Origin: Eulemur rufifrons
Lineage: Eukaryota; Chordata; Mammalia; Primates; Lemuridae
DNA length: 64,000 nucleotides
Direction: 5' to 3'
Assembly: GCF_041146395.1 (NCBI RefSeq)
Contig: NC_090997.1
Span: 40,651,501-40,715,500 of the forward strand
Part shown: positions 1-12,940 of the stretch, one piece after another
Layout of the letters: every line of letters begins with the position of its first letter
How positions within the stretch are numbered: the first letter of the stretch is position 1
Notes under the pieces: generated by a model
Database searches by the model: none
Seen by the model: the letters and a program-made list of their open reading frames with translations, nothing else
Told to the model about the DNA's origin: nothing
Translations under genes and position numbers: made by a program

Positions 1-1011
1 GCAGTTGAGTCCCATGGCATTCTATGAGTCATTCCTAGGGGACCAGCCTAGCTTCTGCTCCTCTAGCCCAGCTAACAATTACCATTATAAGTCACGTATT
101 TAAATAATTTTGTGCTTCAAATGCATAATATGTCTTTTGTTTCTTGCACTAAACCCTGCTTGGCATAAATAGTAAATATGATGAGACTATTATGCACCAG
201 GACCCAGATTCTATACCTCTATCACACAGAATGTCACATCACTTTATACATGTTTGAGTTATATAATGATCATATTTTATACTAAATTCTTCAACCTTTT
301 GGCTCTCCTATGGGCAAGAAGGCTATAGCGTCTAAAAGCAAGCCCCTGAAGATCACAGGTACAAGAAGCAACGCACAGAGAAGCTGGGAGACAGAGCTGG
401 TAAAAAGGATCCAAGGGACACTAATGGTGTCTGCTACACAACTTTTGAGCCATGTGAGAATTGATGAGTCAAGTCTGTACTTTAACCAAAATCTTGAAAA
501 ATATGTCTGTCTGAGACTAGGTCCATCCTAGAGAATTCTATTAACATTAAACAACGTTATAACATTGTGAAAAGAAAGCCATATTATAACTTTTTCCTTC
601 ATTCTATGGTAGTCACAGAATAGGTAGCCAAGGATGGGTAAGTAATCAGAATTGGATAAGTGTTATTCTAAGAAACATAAACACTTTTTATCTCTAACTA
701 GGATGAGATCATCTTGACCATTCTAATCTTGGTACAGTCAATGTCTAGTTTCAAGATCATATCTAAGAAACAGTTAGACATTATATAATATCACTTAAAG
801 ACTCTTAAAAGCCTTGAGGCTGAGCTTTTTTAATGTCTGTTTGATAACCCACAAAATGAATAAGGAATATGCTCTCAAGTTTACAAGCATTACTAAACTG
901 GGTCAGACACTTAATTCTCGAATTGCAATCCAAAATGACCTTCGTGAGAAAAACCTTCTTGCAAAAACATTAACATATGTTGTGGACATCTGTTAGAATT
1001 TGGATAATACA
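1..1011. other. Unassigned AT-rich DNA
   Basis: I see no repeat family, RNA gene or convincing coding region here. A 73-codon frame at 310-531 has no recognisable motif and no supporting context, so I treat it as chance. Confidence 0.5.
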
Positions 1012-1040
1012 TGCACGTGTGTGTGTGTGTGTGTGCGCAC
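1012..1040. repeat. (TG)n microsatellite
   Basis: A run of TG dinucleotides ending in GCGCAC. It is a simple dinucleotide repeat. Confidence 0.9.
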
Positions 1041-1334
1041 AAAAACAAAGTACATGTAATATCAAACATTATTTTTAAGAGATAAAGAAATTTTTAAGAG
1101 GGTCCAGAGCGAAGTCAGAGAGACAGAAAATAGATGCTTTGGGTATAATTTAAGGTCAAGCTACAAAAAAGGAAACCAGGAGAAATCGTTATTATCTTCA
1201 AATTCATAAAGGGCTATTTTATGAATAAAAATCATGAGAGAATAAGTAGAAATAAGTCAGTTTAATTAAGGGAAACAAGAAAAATTTCTTAGCTTTCCAG
1301 GTGATAAGTGGATCTCTGAGGACGGGAAGCAGAA

Positions 1335-1890
1335 TCTTTGGTTTCATCTGGTCATAGTTGGCTAGCGGTCTATGCCAGGTGTCTTCAATTAACCTTTCAA
1401 GGTCCACTCTCCACCCTTCCCCGCTTGCTCTCTACCTTAGAGACAGACCTGCAGTGGATAACACTCTCTTTCCACCTCATCACCTCCACGCTCTGGCTTC
1501 TGGTTAGATTTCGACTCAGCCAATGTGGAGCTTCAGCAGGAGATCAGAGGGAGCAAAGCAAGGTCAGGGGATTTATTTCCTCAGCCCCCACTGCAAGGTC
1601 TCCGAGCTCATTGTGTCACTGAGCTGAAAGCCAATGCACCTCTCAAGGCCTTCAAGTCCACATGAATCTCTCCATCCGGGTTCCAGGAAACCATCCCTCC
1701 CCAAATCCCTTCCTGAGTAGGTGTGATCATCATCCAGCTGTATCAGCCCAGGTTACTGCATCACCCTATGGGTTTCTCCTACACCCACATAGGATAAATC
1801 ATTCATTTGTTAGTAAACCCCTTCTAATTACCTTACTTTGAATGTGCCATCTATTTCCTGTTGGGATCTGACTGGGATGGGGTTCCATGG
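1335..1890 (+). repeat. Old L1M-type 3' UTR fragment (tentative)
   Basis: The stretch ends in a motif close to TGTGCCATCTGTTTCCTG followed by GGGA..CTGACTG. It also has an internal CCAATG..GC.TCAGCAGGAGATCAGAGGG block. I associate both with a very common mammalian-wide 3' UTR of old L1 (L1MC/L1M4-like), but the family name is from memory. It is heavily diverged and explains the 94-codon frame at 1338-1622, which is not a gene. Confidence 0.5.
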
Positions 1891-4719
1891 TACCATGATG
1901 TTAAGGTGACAAGAGGGCCAGACGGTGCCACCACATCCTTTTTCGTGCTTTTTGCTAGAACCTGCACTGACATTATCATTTGGCACCACATTGAGATCCA
2001 CCAACAGACAGTAAATTTCCTTGCTCCAGTCATGTTTATCCCTAACCACCATTCCCTAGGAATCCAGAAAGCAATAACCTACCACATTTGAGAGATTACT
2101 GACCTCTATTGTAGACATCAACCTCACTGAATTTTCTAAATATACTGAGAATAAATTTTCTGTGCAAAAAAAATTTCAAAAAAAAACCTTATAAATGACA
2201 CCACTTCCCCTTTTGCATATAATTCAGGAACAATTTGTGGAGGAATTATTCATGGATGCTTTTCTACAGAAATCTTAAGCTTTCTCTTAGCACAACAGCT
2301 GTTTTTATCTTGGACATCAGCATAAAAAATGCAAAATATTTATTTTTTTAAACCGTTGGTTTAATCTAAACCAGTATAAAATGTTTTATGGCCTAATTTC
2401 TTAGTCTTTTAACTTTCTTTCCAAAATAAATATGTCCTGTGGCTCTTTGGTCTCACTTTTACAATCATCAGCTTTCACTATTCCCTTCTCCCATGTGGAA
2501 AGGAATTGGATTTATAATAAGTCCTTACAAAATGAAATTTTGAAAAATGTATTTGCCAGTGGTTCAACCTTAGCCAGAATAGATGATTCTAGATTTGGCT
2601 TCATTGTTCTGGTTCTGGGTCAAAATGGATTTGTCCGACATCTATTTGGAAAAGGATTAGTATGTGATTGGAACATTTTGAAAGGCAAGGCTAGTGACAA
2701 TTCTGGCCTTGTTCCTCCAACATCTTGAATCGTCATTGCCTGGAGAAGAGTCCTGATGGCAATTGACATTGCCTCAGAAACAAAGTGGGGACAGTGATGA
2801 ATGTGTCCTCATAATATTGAAGTGTTTTAGAAGACAAGGACAGGGTGAGAATGAATTGGGGTGAAACTAGGATATTCTTTCCATAGTGGGAATCTGTAAT
2901 GGACACTTTACATCACTGATATATTTAAGCACCTTAGTTCAGTATTAGCCACTGAAAGGGATAGACCATGAGAGAAATGAATATTATAATCTTATCCTTC
3001 TAAAAATATAAAAATATTTTTACCTAATGAAGGGGAAATTCTCAATTTGTCTTTTACATAGTCATCATCTATATTGATCCTATATTGTTAATATTTATTG
3101 GTACATAATTTTTCTGGTACCCTAGTTTCAAAGGTGAAATGTATGTATTTGGCAAGAATTAAAATTCTAAAAATATTTTTTATAGATGTAAAATGCTGCA
3201 AATATTAATCACCTTCCCTTTTTATACAAGTAGTGAGCCTGTCTTTCATGGAACATACAGAATATTGTATGAGGTGGAATTAAGGAATAGAAAAGAAATC
3301 TTGCTCTCCAGGAACCAATAATCCAAACATATCTTTTCATTAAAAATCACACAAGTTACTTTACATTCTTAAAGAAAATATTCTGCACGCCCGAACATAC
3401 TCACACTAATGAACTAACCTTCCCTTCTAAGGCTGAGTTTCTGCAAAACCCAGTCTTCCTACCTGTTTTGTTTAGATGAAGATGGCAGATTCAATGTCTC
3501 AATGAAGCACTCTGTCAAGGTAGGTGTATGTCACTGGTCTCTAGCATGTGACAGCTAGAGCAAACCCTTGTCAGCACACGTCACATGGTTTTAAATGGGG
3601 TCATCACCACATATACATCAGTCCAAAAGAAACCATGCCTGGCAGGTTAAATTTATAGTATCCACAAAGTAGATGTATGCATATTACAGGATAGCAAAGA
3701 TTTTCAGAAAGTTCATATTGATAAGTGAAACCTTTTAGAACAGTTTAAGGAATTTCTTTTAAGAATGTATTTTCCCTTCATGACTTTGTGTTAATCCTTT
3801 TTAAGGCCCCTTAATTAATGAACTGATTAATCCATTCAAAATAGAACTAAATTAAAAAACAAATTAAAAAAACAAATTAAAAAATAAGACTACATCTTAA
3901 TTTGTAAATAAAGCTTATACTTTCCAATTCAATTATTTTACTGTAACAATATTTTGTTAGTACTAGGTCCCTTACTCTTCATAAATTATACAATGAGAAT
4001 ATATCCATATTTCCCTTACATTTACATAAATGTAAATTTATGAAATGGCCATAAACCTTATCGTGCAAATGGTAAGCTTGATCTGATATATACAAAGATC
4101 ACTAACCTCATTTGGTTGAGTATTTTTGAATAAAAACTTAAAAATAAATGCTTAAAAATGCATATTTCTTTAGAGAAAAAAATATAATTATAAATCTAAA
4201 CATCTCTGCTAGCTTCAGTCTCCTATCATTCGACATAAAGTGTTTTCACATTGTGTAAATTTATTATACAACTACAAAAGTAATACATTTTAATTAAAGA
4301 CAATTTGGAAAATACAGAAAATAAAAAGACTTAAAACCTCACCACATAAAAAAACTAAATATTTTACACATTTTATTCCAAAATTACTATTTTATGGTCT
4401 TAGCTAGTATAAGGCAAAATTTTAAAATAGATACAGTTTCCTAAGGTTTAGTACTCAATTATTTTTTTCCTTACTCTCCTGGAATTTTCCTATATTTCAA
4501 CCATTTTTTTGTTTTCTGTTTGTATAACTCCCAGTAAGCTCTTATTTTTAATTGTCATATGAGCTCCAAATAGCTTTCATGTTTGCTTATTAGGTAGTCC
4601 CACCCGAGCATCTCATTGGCATTTCAAATATACAATATAGAATTCATCAATTCCCCTCCAAAAAGAAGTTCTTCCTCATGAGGTTTCTAACTCTATAAAT
4701 GAAATAACTGCTTTCCATT
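1891..4719. other. Unassigned AT-rich DNA
   Basis: No element or gene is recognised with confidence. Overlapping frames on both strands around 1828-2091 and a 98-codon frame at 2432-2728 lack motifs. At 3850-3887 there are three near-copies of an ACAAATTAAAAAA unit of about 14 bp. The segment around 4280-4380, with a GGAAAATACAGAAAAT motif, resembles old L1/L2-derived A-rich DNA but cannot be assigned. Confidence 0.4.
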
Positions 4720-5280
4720 GTTAAGACCATCTCAAAGTCATATTTTATTTTCTCCTTGTCTTTATTCTCCTCTTCTAGTCTTGTGCAAATCTTTCTGGCA
4801 TTCTATCTCTAGAAATGACCCTTTCTTGTCTACTTCCACTACCCTGATTCAGGTGTCATTTTTATTTGACATTTTTTATTGGCATGTTTATACAGAAAGG
4901 TGCACAAAATACATAGCTCAATGCATATTTGCAAATAAACAAATCCAAATCCAAGATCAAGAAGCAGAATTTCATCAGTACCCTGGTGTTCCCCTTGTGT
5001 TCTCTCCCACTTCCTACCCACATCAGGACAACCACTATCCTGATGGCTAATAGCAGAGATTGTCTTTAGCCTGCACTGTTAGAATGGCTTCTGAACTGAA
5101 CATCTTGCCTCTAGAATCTCTCCCAGTCAATGATACATACGGCCACCAGAACTTTCTTTCTAACATGCACATCTGTCCATGGTAGTCCTCTTTCTCAAAG
5201 ATCCACTGGTTCACAGAATGAAATCTAACCTCTTGGTATTGCATTTGGTGCCCCTTCACCTCCCCATTTAAACTTCAATA
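4720..5280 (+). repeat. L2 LINE fragment interrupted by an L1ME-like piece
   Basis: The segment 5075-5270 follows the L2 3' region: a CAG..AC.TTTCTTTCTAA.ATGCA.ATCTG block, then a CTCTTTCTCAAA.ATCCACTGG block. The same L2 section appears, better preserved, at 33760-34000. The middle (about 4855-5065) instead resembles antisense L1ME, with AACCACTATCCTGAT near its end. The L1 therefore probably inserted into the L2. Boundaries are approximate. Confidence 0.45.
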
Positions 5281-6790
5281 CCCTTCAGAATATTCCTTTT
5301 GGTTCCTTCTATATGATTTGCAAGGTTTGGGCACTGGTTAACCTAAAAGGAAGATAATTTTAATGGCTGAATATTAGTACTGTGACAGTGGTTGATGTTT
5401 GGGGAAAGGCAAGGAGTACTGGGGAAAAAAAGGAGAAGTGCTTAAATCACATTTCCTTCTCCATGTAGGCATAGAATAGATCTCTGTAAACAAAATTAAA
5501 TGCTGGCAACTGGGTAGAAAGGAGCAAAGGAAATTATTTTGTTCATTTGTTCATTCATTCATGCAGCAATCATTTAGAGACATCATTCATAGGGTAAGGT
5601 GATCATGTAGATGCTGCCACAATTCCACAATATACCTGTCTTCACTTACACAGAGGTCTCCATTCTCCTCTGCCAGTGGTTTGGCACCTATGGAAATGCT
5701 AATTTCATTTTAAAATAAGCAACTTCTTGAAAGAGCCATATTCATTTGCAAGCCTATCTCTTGCCAGATATTCAAAAGCAGGTGCAATGGGGTCAGCTAC
5801 TTCTGAGATATAAACAAAAGGTTTCATGTATGAGTCAGTGTGACCTTTACCGACAGAAAACGGGAGAACCAGAGCTGAAAGCAGCAGTTTATGTATTTAG
5901 TTAATCCAGTTGCATGAATAAGCAGAGTGTAAAAGGTACAAGTGTTTTCAGTGAATGTAGATTAAATGTGGGCCTCGTGGGGTTCCTTCTCAATGTTCAT
6001 AGATGAAACGTGTTCTTCAGGCTAAAATTTCTTCTTTATGGACCCTCCACCTTCACAGACAGTTGCATTTAAAGAATTGTCACATTTCTCTCTCCAAAAG
6101 TTGGGAACTTTTCACCCAAAAAATCCATAACCTATATAAGTAGATTTTAATGAGTCAAGTCCTTCAAACAACAAAATAATCTTTCTTTTGGCAAAGTAAT
6201 AAAAAGTACTCTGTTCTTTTAATAATTTGGAATTATTTCAAATACTTTCCTCATGCATTTTAGTGATTCTTCTTAAAGGCTTTTGCAATTTACTTTTTCA
6301 AAATAAAATTCTTCTGTAAAAACTTGTTTTTGTTTTTTTTTCCTAATTTATTTTAGGAGGAGGATTTTCTATTGTAAATGTCCTTTGGCTAATTTCAGAG
6401 AATATTAAGCCGTGTTTGTTTTTGTTTGTGTATATTAATACTTAGAAATGTCCTAGAAGGTAATGAACTTAACTGGTCTTGGCATAAAGGATACAAACCG
6501 TAAGGAGTGCAGTCTGGGACTCCAGTCTGGTTTTCTGGACTTAATTGAGCATGCAACTTTTCACTTGCAGAATTTTGGCACCACAGAAAAATATTGGTAG
6601 CATGACATTTTATCCCAAAAGAATTCTAAATATAATTAATTTCCAGCAGCATCATTAGGTTTCATTTTGCCTCTCTGTAAATGACTTGCACGATATAGAC
6701 CCCTTAATCATTTGTTGAATACATTCACAATGTATGCATGTGTGTGTGTACATATATAAGTACAAAATGCTCAGGCACAAGCAGCTTGAC
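5281..6790. other. Unassigned AT-rich DNA
   Basis: No recognised gene or repeat. It contains short ATTCATTC and T-rich runs and a small TG/TA-rich stretch at 6733-6762. Confidence 0.45.
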
Positions 6791-6808
6791 ATTTTATTGG
6801 AAAAAAGC

Positions 6809-7248
6809 TCACAGTGATCTGAGTACATCTTGTAGCACCACTAGGAGTTCTCTGAACTGACATTGATGTATTATGAGTAAGCAGATGCCCTGAGGCTTTC
6901 TCAGGCCATAAGTCTGACAGCCCTCGGAGGTCACTGAGGTCAATATGTGTTTAACAGAAAACAATCTCAAATAAGTCGGGTTTGTCTTTCTCCTCCTGCA
7001 TGTCCTGTTGATTTCAGTGACATCAGAATGCCTTGTCCTGGGATCAAGACAACCAAAAGACTTTCTATGACCTTCTTGTAGGATATTTTCTGAAGCCCCA
7101 GGAAGTCTTTCTTCCATAGATTTATGTAGGAGATTTATGTTCTTATTTTCTGTAGATCCTCTCATAAAAGAAAAGTAGACATTGTAATTAGGCTTTCTAC
7201 TTATCTTTTTGGATTCACTTAACAACACAGGAGCTTTGTCAAAGGTCT
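6809..7248 (-). other. Unidentified open frame with a nearby poly(A) signal
   Basis: On the minus strand about 146 codons run open, from just after a TAG at about 7247 to a TGA at 6809-6811. No ATG begins the frame; the first methionine lies well inside it. An AATAAA hexamer sits on the same strand at 6793-6798, only about ten bases past the stop. The TAG at the upstream edge could double as an AG splice acceptor, but no good pyrimidine tract precedes it. The translation is basic and has no domain I recognise. It could be a terminal exon, a decayed retrocopy or chance; chance is most likely given the very short implied 3' UTR. Confidence 0.2.
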
Positions 7249-7420
7249 TTGCCTAGGTACACATCTTTTCTGTGACAAAGTCATAAATAGATGACCTGTT
7301 ATTCTTTTTTGAAAAATAAACATTCTATTATATTGAATTTATTAAAAAAATTATATACACACAGACAAGTGCTCATCATAAGTGTACACAAAGTAAACAC
7401 ACCCATGTAACCACTGCCAT

Positions 7421-7506
7421 TTTTTGTTTTGTTTGTTTTGTTTTTTATTTTAGCTTATTATGGGGGTACAAAAGTTCAGGTTATATATATTGCCCATGCC
7501 CCCCCC
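7421..7506 (-). mobile_element. Severely 5'-truncated lemur-type L1 3' end
   Basis: A T-rich tail is followed by ATTATGGGGGTACAAAAG and then a run of C, the complement of a strepsirrhine L1 3' terminus. The same terminus recurs at 22624. A 14-bp target-site duplication ACCACTGCCATTTT flanks it (7410-7423 and 7507-7520). Only about 80 bp of L1 were copied. Confidence 0.85.
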
Positions 7507-7902
7507 ACCACTGCCATTTTAATCACTATTTTTCTAAGGGTAACAATCATTCTGATTTAGCTAATACCATAGATTGATTTGCATGATTTTTGAGTTGTAT
7601 AAAAATGGATTCATAAATTATGTACCCTCATGTGTCCTGTTTCTTTTACTTAATTTTATTTTTATGAGTTGGATCCCTGTTATTGGATACTTGGCAGTTT
7701 ATTCATTCTCACTGCTGTATAGTATTCCTCTGTAGAAATAGAAGCCAAGACGAATCCATTTTACTATTGATGAACATGTGAGTTGTTTTCAGTTCGGTGT
7801 TCTTGTAAGTGATGCTGTTATGAACATTCTTGCACATGTCTTTTGGTGCACATTTTCACATAGTTCTGTTGGGTATAAACCTAGGAGTGGAATTGCTGGC
7901 AA

Positions 7903-7920
7903 TAGGTATGTACATACCTA
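7903..7920. repeat. Perfect 18-bp palindrome
   Basis: TAGGTATGTACATACCTA equals its own reverse complement. It lies inside the decayed L1ME and is probably accidental. Confidence 0.7.
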
Positions 7921-8774
7921 GCTTTAATGCCAAATAGCTTTCCAAGGAGTTCAATCAAATTTATACTCCAATCAGCAGGATCTGACTGTGGTATTGTCAG
8001 TGTTTCTTAGCATTGCCATTTTAATGGATATATCATGAAATCATTTTTAATTTGCATTTCCTTGATAATTAATAAAGCTGAACAACTATTTCTATTTATT
8101 GGTCATATATATTAGATATTCTGTTTTTGAAGCTTATGTATTATCACTTTTTCCCATTTTTCTATTAGGGTTTCTGCTTTTTTCTCATTGATTTGTAGGA
8201 ATTGTATATTCTGGACATAAATCCTTTGTCTGTTACATGTATTACAAATCTTTCTCCACTCTGTATCTTGCCTCCTCACTCTCTTCATGGTGTACTGATG
8301 AATGGAAATCCTTAATTACAACATAGTAAATTTACCAGTTTTCTTCTTTACAGTTAGAAATATTTGCTTATCTCAGGGGTCATAAAGATATTATTTTATT
8401 TTATGTTTTCTTCCAAAATCTTCTTTGTCTTTTACTTATATTGATTTTTGTGTGGTATGAGGTAAAGATCAAGATACATTATGACCTGTTACGCACAACT
8501 GAGTTAAAAGATTGATTGATTTTTTTTTTTCTTCTTTGTGTATAACCCTGAAATTTAAAAGAAACCATTCAGGTAAAGTTTCTACAGGTTATAGTTTTAT
8601 GGTATCCGAACTAAGAAAATTTCTCTCTGTAATCTAGTAACTATGATCTATCTCCCTTCTAAGTACTAACCTAATTAATTCCTTATCCCCAAAACTGGGT
8701 AAAGGAAAGCAAAATACTGTAACATTATTCAGGTAGAGCATCATATTTTCCTTTCTAATTCTGCAATATCTTTT

Positions 8775-9110
8775 TTTTTTTTTTTTTTTGAGACAGTGTC
8801 TCACTCTGTTGCCCGGGCTAGAGTGAGTGCCGTGGCGTCAGTCTAGCTCACAGCAACCTCAAACTCCTGGGCTCAAGTGATCCTCCTGCCTCAGCCTCCT
8901 GAGTAGCTGGGACTACAGGCATGCACCACCATGCCCGGCTAATTTTTTGTATATATATATTTTAGTTGTCCATATAATTTCTTTCTATTTTTAGTAGAGA
9001 CGGGGTCTCACTCTTACTCAGGCTGGTCTCGAACTCCTGACCTCGAGCTATCCACCCGCCTCGGCCTCCCAGAGTGCTATGATTACAGGCGTGAGCCACC
9101 GCGCCCGGCC
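8775..9110 (-). mobile_element. Alu SINE, lemur type with expanded linker, antisense
   Basis: It begins with a poly(T) run and GAGACAGTGTCTCACTCTG and ends with GCCACCGCGCCCGGCC, so a complete dimeric Alu lies on the minus strand. Between the arms is an expanded A/T-rich linker with a TATATATA run and GTCCATATAATTTC. Target-site duplications CTGCAATATCTTTT are at 8761-8774 and 9110-9123. It is more diverged than the copies at 35.4 and 63.0 kb. Confidence 0.95.
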
Positions 9111-9123
9111 TGCAATATCTTTT

Positions 9124-9533
9124 GAACAAATGAAACAGGAAAGATTGCAGTTTTAAGATGGCAGGAAAAAATGCACTGGACAAACAATTTAGAGGCCACT
9201 TTGAAATTGTACTGTCCCTGTGACCATATGAGTGTTAGCTGCACCTGTACAAATGCTGCCCAGGCCCAGCTTGTGAACGCCACCAAGTTTCCTTTTGGAG
9301 AAGCTTTACCAGGACATATGAAAATACATATAAAAGCTATTTTTATCTTCATTTCAACCCATATAGGCCACATTTAAAAAGGCAACTTCATGATTTTGGA
9401 ATAACTCACTCATTTTTGTTTACTATGTGTTATCTTTGTTAACTATTTTATTTGCTCTTTGGTATTTTAGACATCAATCAAGATATAAACTTATGATTAG
9501 AAAAGTGATATTTTATAAAATATTTAGTATAGC
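9124..9533. other. Unassigned DNA
   Basis: No recognised repeat or gene. Overlapping short frames on both strands carry no motif. Confidence 0.4.
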
Positions 9534-9754
9534 TCATCCCTGTCCAATAGTGTCTGCAATGACAAAAATGTCCCATAGCTCTAGACCTGCATTGTCTAAT
9601 ACAGTAGCCACTAGACACTTGTGATTATTTGCCCTCAAAATGTGCCTAGTGAGACTAAGAAACTGAATTTTCAAGTTTATTTAATTTTAATAATTTATAT
9701 TTAAATATAAATAATCACATGTGGCTAGTGACTACTATATTGGACAGCTCAGCA
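9534..9754 (+). mobile_element. MER5A-like hAT-Charlie DNA transposon
   Basis: It has the MER5A pattern: CTGTCCAATAG near the left end, GTAGCCACTAGACAC, an AT-rich centre, then CACATGTGGCTAGTG and TATTGGACAG at the right end. The terminal CTGTCCAATA and TATTGGACAG blocks form the inverted repeats. It is non-autonomous and ancient. Confidence 0.85.
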
Positions 9755-11335
9755 CGGGCCTACCTAACCTCAAAATGTGAATTTTTCAAAGAACTATCTC
9801 CATGGCAAACTGGAGAACAAACACTTAGGCAAAAGATAGCATTAATCTTCCAAATGACTAATCACATAGGGATTTTTGCAACTAAGTTACTCTCTCCAAC
9901 CTAAAGATGGAATGAATATGAATTATGTTTTTGTGCCTACACACACATACAACTGAAAAATTCAGTAACATATTGGGAGATACTAGTCCTTCTTGCCATC
10001 AATTACTGTTCTCTCTAAATATAGCCTATAGCTAAGTTTGCAATGTGCTTGGCTGGGTTCTTACCACACATTCCACAGGCCAAGAATCAAATACCACCTT
10101 TATCCAAGTTCCATGAGTGAGACCAACCTTATTTTTTTAAGGGCATTGAGCAAAAGTTACTTGAAGAAACAACTATCTGCAGTTCCAAACCACACTAAAG
10201 CATATGCTGTATCACAAGTTGATGACCTATTAAAATATCCAATTCAAGTTTTATAAATATACTTTAATATAGGATATTGATAGTGATATAATGTATATCA
10301 TCTACCTTCTTTTATTATCATCATTTAATATTATCCTAAAATTAACTCTTGAAATTACAATCTATTTTCATTAATGCAACTAATTTTCTGATTATAAAAC
10401 AAATCTTATAAAACAGCAATGGCCCAAGTTTGCAACATCGATATTTCTTGCTACGAAGAAAAAAATTATTATATTCATGATTGTATTCTTGTTAGGGATA
10501 GTATTGGAGGGAAGAGGTTGTTTTTTCAGTTTGTATTCTGTTTAGCAAAATAAGGAGCTGTGGTTTTTTTCCAAAGAGGAGCATATATCCAGTAGAAATT
10601 TTTAAATCCTCAAAATCAGTAGTTTTAATATTGCAACTCCTCTTTTCATGCAGTAAAATAATCATGATTATTTAGCTTCTAAGAGGAAAAAGGACAAGCA
10701 TAATTATTAAACTTTTTTCATTGCTTGCTTTCAAGGTATGAGATGTAACGTACAACCACCTCAGTCAAGTCTCTCTATGCCGGACAAGTTTGCCGCTTTT
10801 GTCATTATGAAACTTTATTCCCCTAGGCTGATACCTTGGTCCCAGAAAGAGGATTTACAGGAGAATAGGCGGGAGGCTTCAATCAGAAAGCAGTAAAGTC
10901 AATTTGGTAACTTCTTTTTCTCTTAGTAAAGAGAATCAGTCATGTTTGCAGATGATATCATTCATTCATTCAATCAGATAGCCAGTCAAGCATCGCAAGG
11001 GTTAGTATTATCCTATTAGAGTTTGGGTACTCAATTAAATAGGAAAATGCCACTTCATTTATACCTTTATTGATCAAACAAGATCTGGAGTTCTTAATTT
11101 GGAATGAACCTTCACATTTTATGCTTTTCTGGATAATGGCAGGGAATGCAAAGAGAGAAAATGAACAACAAAATCATTCTTTATCACCAAATATAATATA
11201 GGACAATGAAGATTCCTTCAGCTGGAAAATATACACTGAGAAATTTTAGGATTTGAAGAAAAATTGCAGCACAAATAAGCAATGTCTTTGATTTAATGTG
11301 ATAAGACTATGTTTCTTGCCTTTCTCAGTTTAGAA
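9755..11335. other. Unassigned AT-rich DNA
   Basis: No recognised element. A 72-codon frame at 10038-10256 has no motif and is treated as chance. Confidence 0.4.
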
Positions 11336-11339
11336 CTAT

Positions 11340-11690
11340 GTGTTATAAAAATTCATAAAACTTTTTAGAGCAATTGATTTCTATTTTATGAATCTCTCCC
11401 AAGGAAATAATCCAAAAGATAGTTATATTATAAAGTTATACATTACAGACTTATTTAAAGTAGTGAGGATTTACAAACAACTTTATATTCAACAATAGAG
11501 GAAAGTATGTGGGTACATTTTGGAAGATCCTTTCAGAGTTGTATACAGTATTTTAAAGTGACGGTTATAAAGACTATGCACTAGAAAATATATTTATTAT
11601 TATAATCTTCAGACCAAATTATATCAAAACCAAAGCAATTAAATTGTTATTAAATACAAACTGGAAAGAGGACCTCAGGGTAACAAATGT
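11340..11690 (+). repeat. Old L1M-type fragment
   Basis: A CCAAGGAAATAATCCAAAAGAT block is followed by ATTCAACAATAGAGGAAA and later GACTATGCA. This order resembles the 3' part of L1ME-class elements. It is strongly diverged and the subfamily is uncertain. Confidence 0.5.
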
Positions 11691-11699
11691 TCAGAGTGC

Positions 11700-12940
11700 T
11701 AGAAAGCTAAACTCAGATTGTTATCAGATAACAGAGGACTATTGATGGATAGACTGATAATTAGATAGATATATACATAAAGAGATACAGAGATACATAT
11801 GAACATAGAGACTATCATAAGCATTTCACATGAAAATAAAAAAAAGAAGATACTATTATGTATATAACATAGTTATAATTGTATCAAATACAAACACATA
11901 CTGGGAAAAATATACCAAAGAATAATAATCTTTGCAGTAGGGCAGAAGTATTTTCACGTGAAAAAAATAATTTTTTAAAAAGGGAAAAATTCTTTTCTTC
12001 CATTTTCTTCCTTCAGTTCAGGCCTTTTGAGTGCATCATTTTTCCCCCTTTGGCTATGCATCCCATTTGTAGACACTCCGTCTAGTGGCTTCTGTAGCCC
12101 CCTGAGTGTGGACGAGCCCCCACAAAGTGCTGTATTCAACAATCCCCCGTGTTCTCAGTAAAGTCGCCTCAGCGATGAGCTCTTCAGCAGCTTCCTTGAA
12201 AAGCCTTCTCCTCAGCAGGACGTTCCTCATCCAGCAGCCCAGCCCTCACCTGTCACCTGCAGGGCCGCACGTCTAACTCCTCCTGGAGTTACTTCCCTCT
12301 GGGGTCAAATTGTAATGACCATGAAATTTATCATGTTCCCGATAACACTGTTGAAACAACTCGACTTAGGAATGTTAGACATGAGATAGAAATCAGACAG
12401 ATATAAAGCACATTTTCCACTCATGATGCCAGAAGAGAATGTCATTTGTAAAGAGCATTTTTTCTCAAATCTGTGGGCTTTCTTCTTCCAAGAAGGTATG
12501 TTTTTTCTCTAAAGATAAGCATGAGATGTGATCTAAAGTGCATTACAACTATAAACTTATTTTAAACATTCTCAGGTAATGAAATTCTGGTTTGTGGTTT
12601 AACCAGAGACTAACAGGAGAAATATTGTAAATTATCATTTTTTTATATGCTGTATGTATGGAAACACATTCCCACCTTTGTAAATACCTTGTGATGATCA
12701 AAGAATTGTGTGTGATTCTGGACTCTTCAGGGGTTTTTCATTCTGCAAGTTTTCATTCTAAAATTATTTTTTGTGAGACGATATTGAAGGTGTTGGCCAG
12801 GTAAACAGGCCCTGGCAGAATCTACTGTGCCCAAGACTTTGCATGAAAATTATACTATTATAATTATTTTTACATTTAAGTTTTTAATATTTAATTCGTC
12901 CTCCCTTTTCATTCAAGTATTTTATAAGAAATAACGGAGG
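11700..12940. other. Unassigned DNA with a GC-richer core
   Basis: 11740-11810 is GATA-rich. A GC-richer patch at about 12085-12300 contains several CpGs but no frame or motif I recognise. The remainder is AT-rich without a recognised repeat. Confidence 0.4.

Larger units (their letters stand above)
7326..8495 (-). mobile_element. L1ME/L1M-like LINE fragment, antisense
   Basis: The plus strand reads as the complement of an old L1 3' region. Recognisable blocks in order are AACCACTGCC..TCATTCTGATTT, ATGAACATTCTTGCACATGTC, CCTAGGAGTGGAATTGCTGG, and TTTAATTTGCATTTCCTTGAT. A late block resembles the GGACATAAATCCTTTGTC stretch. Reading frames are destroyed. It is interrupted by a short L1 tail at 7421-7506. 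Confidence 0.8.
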
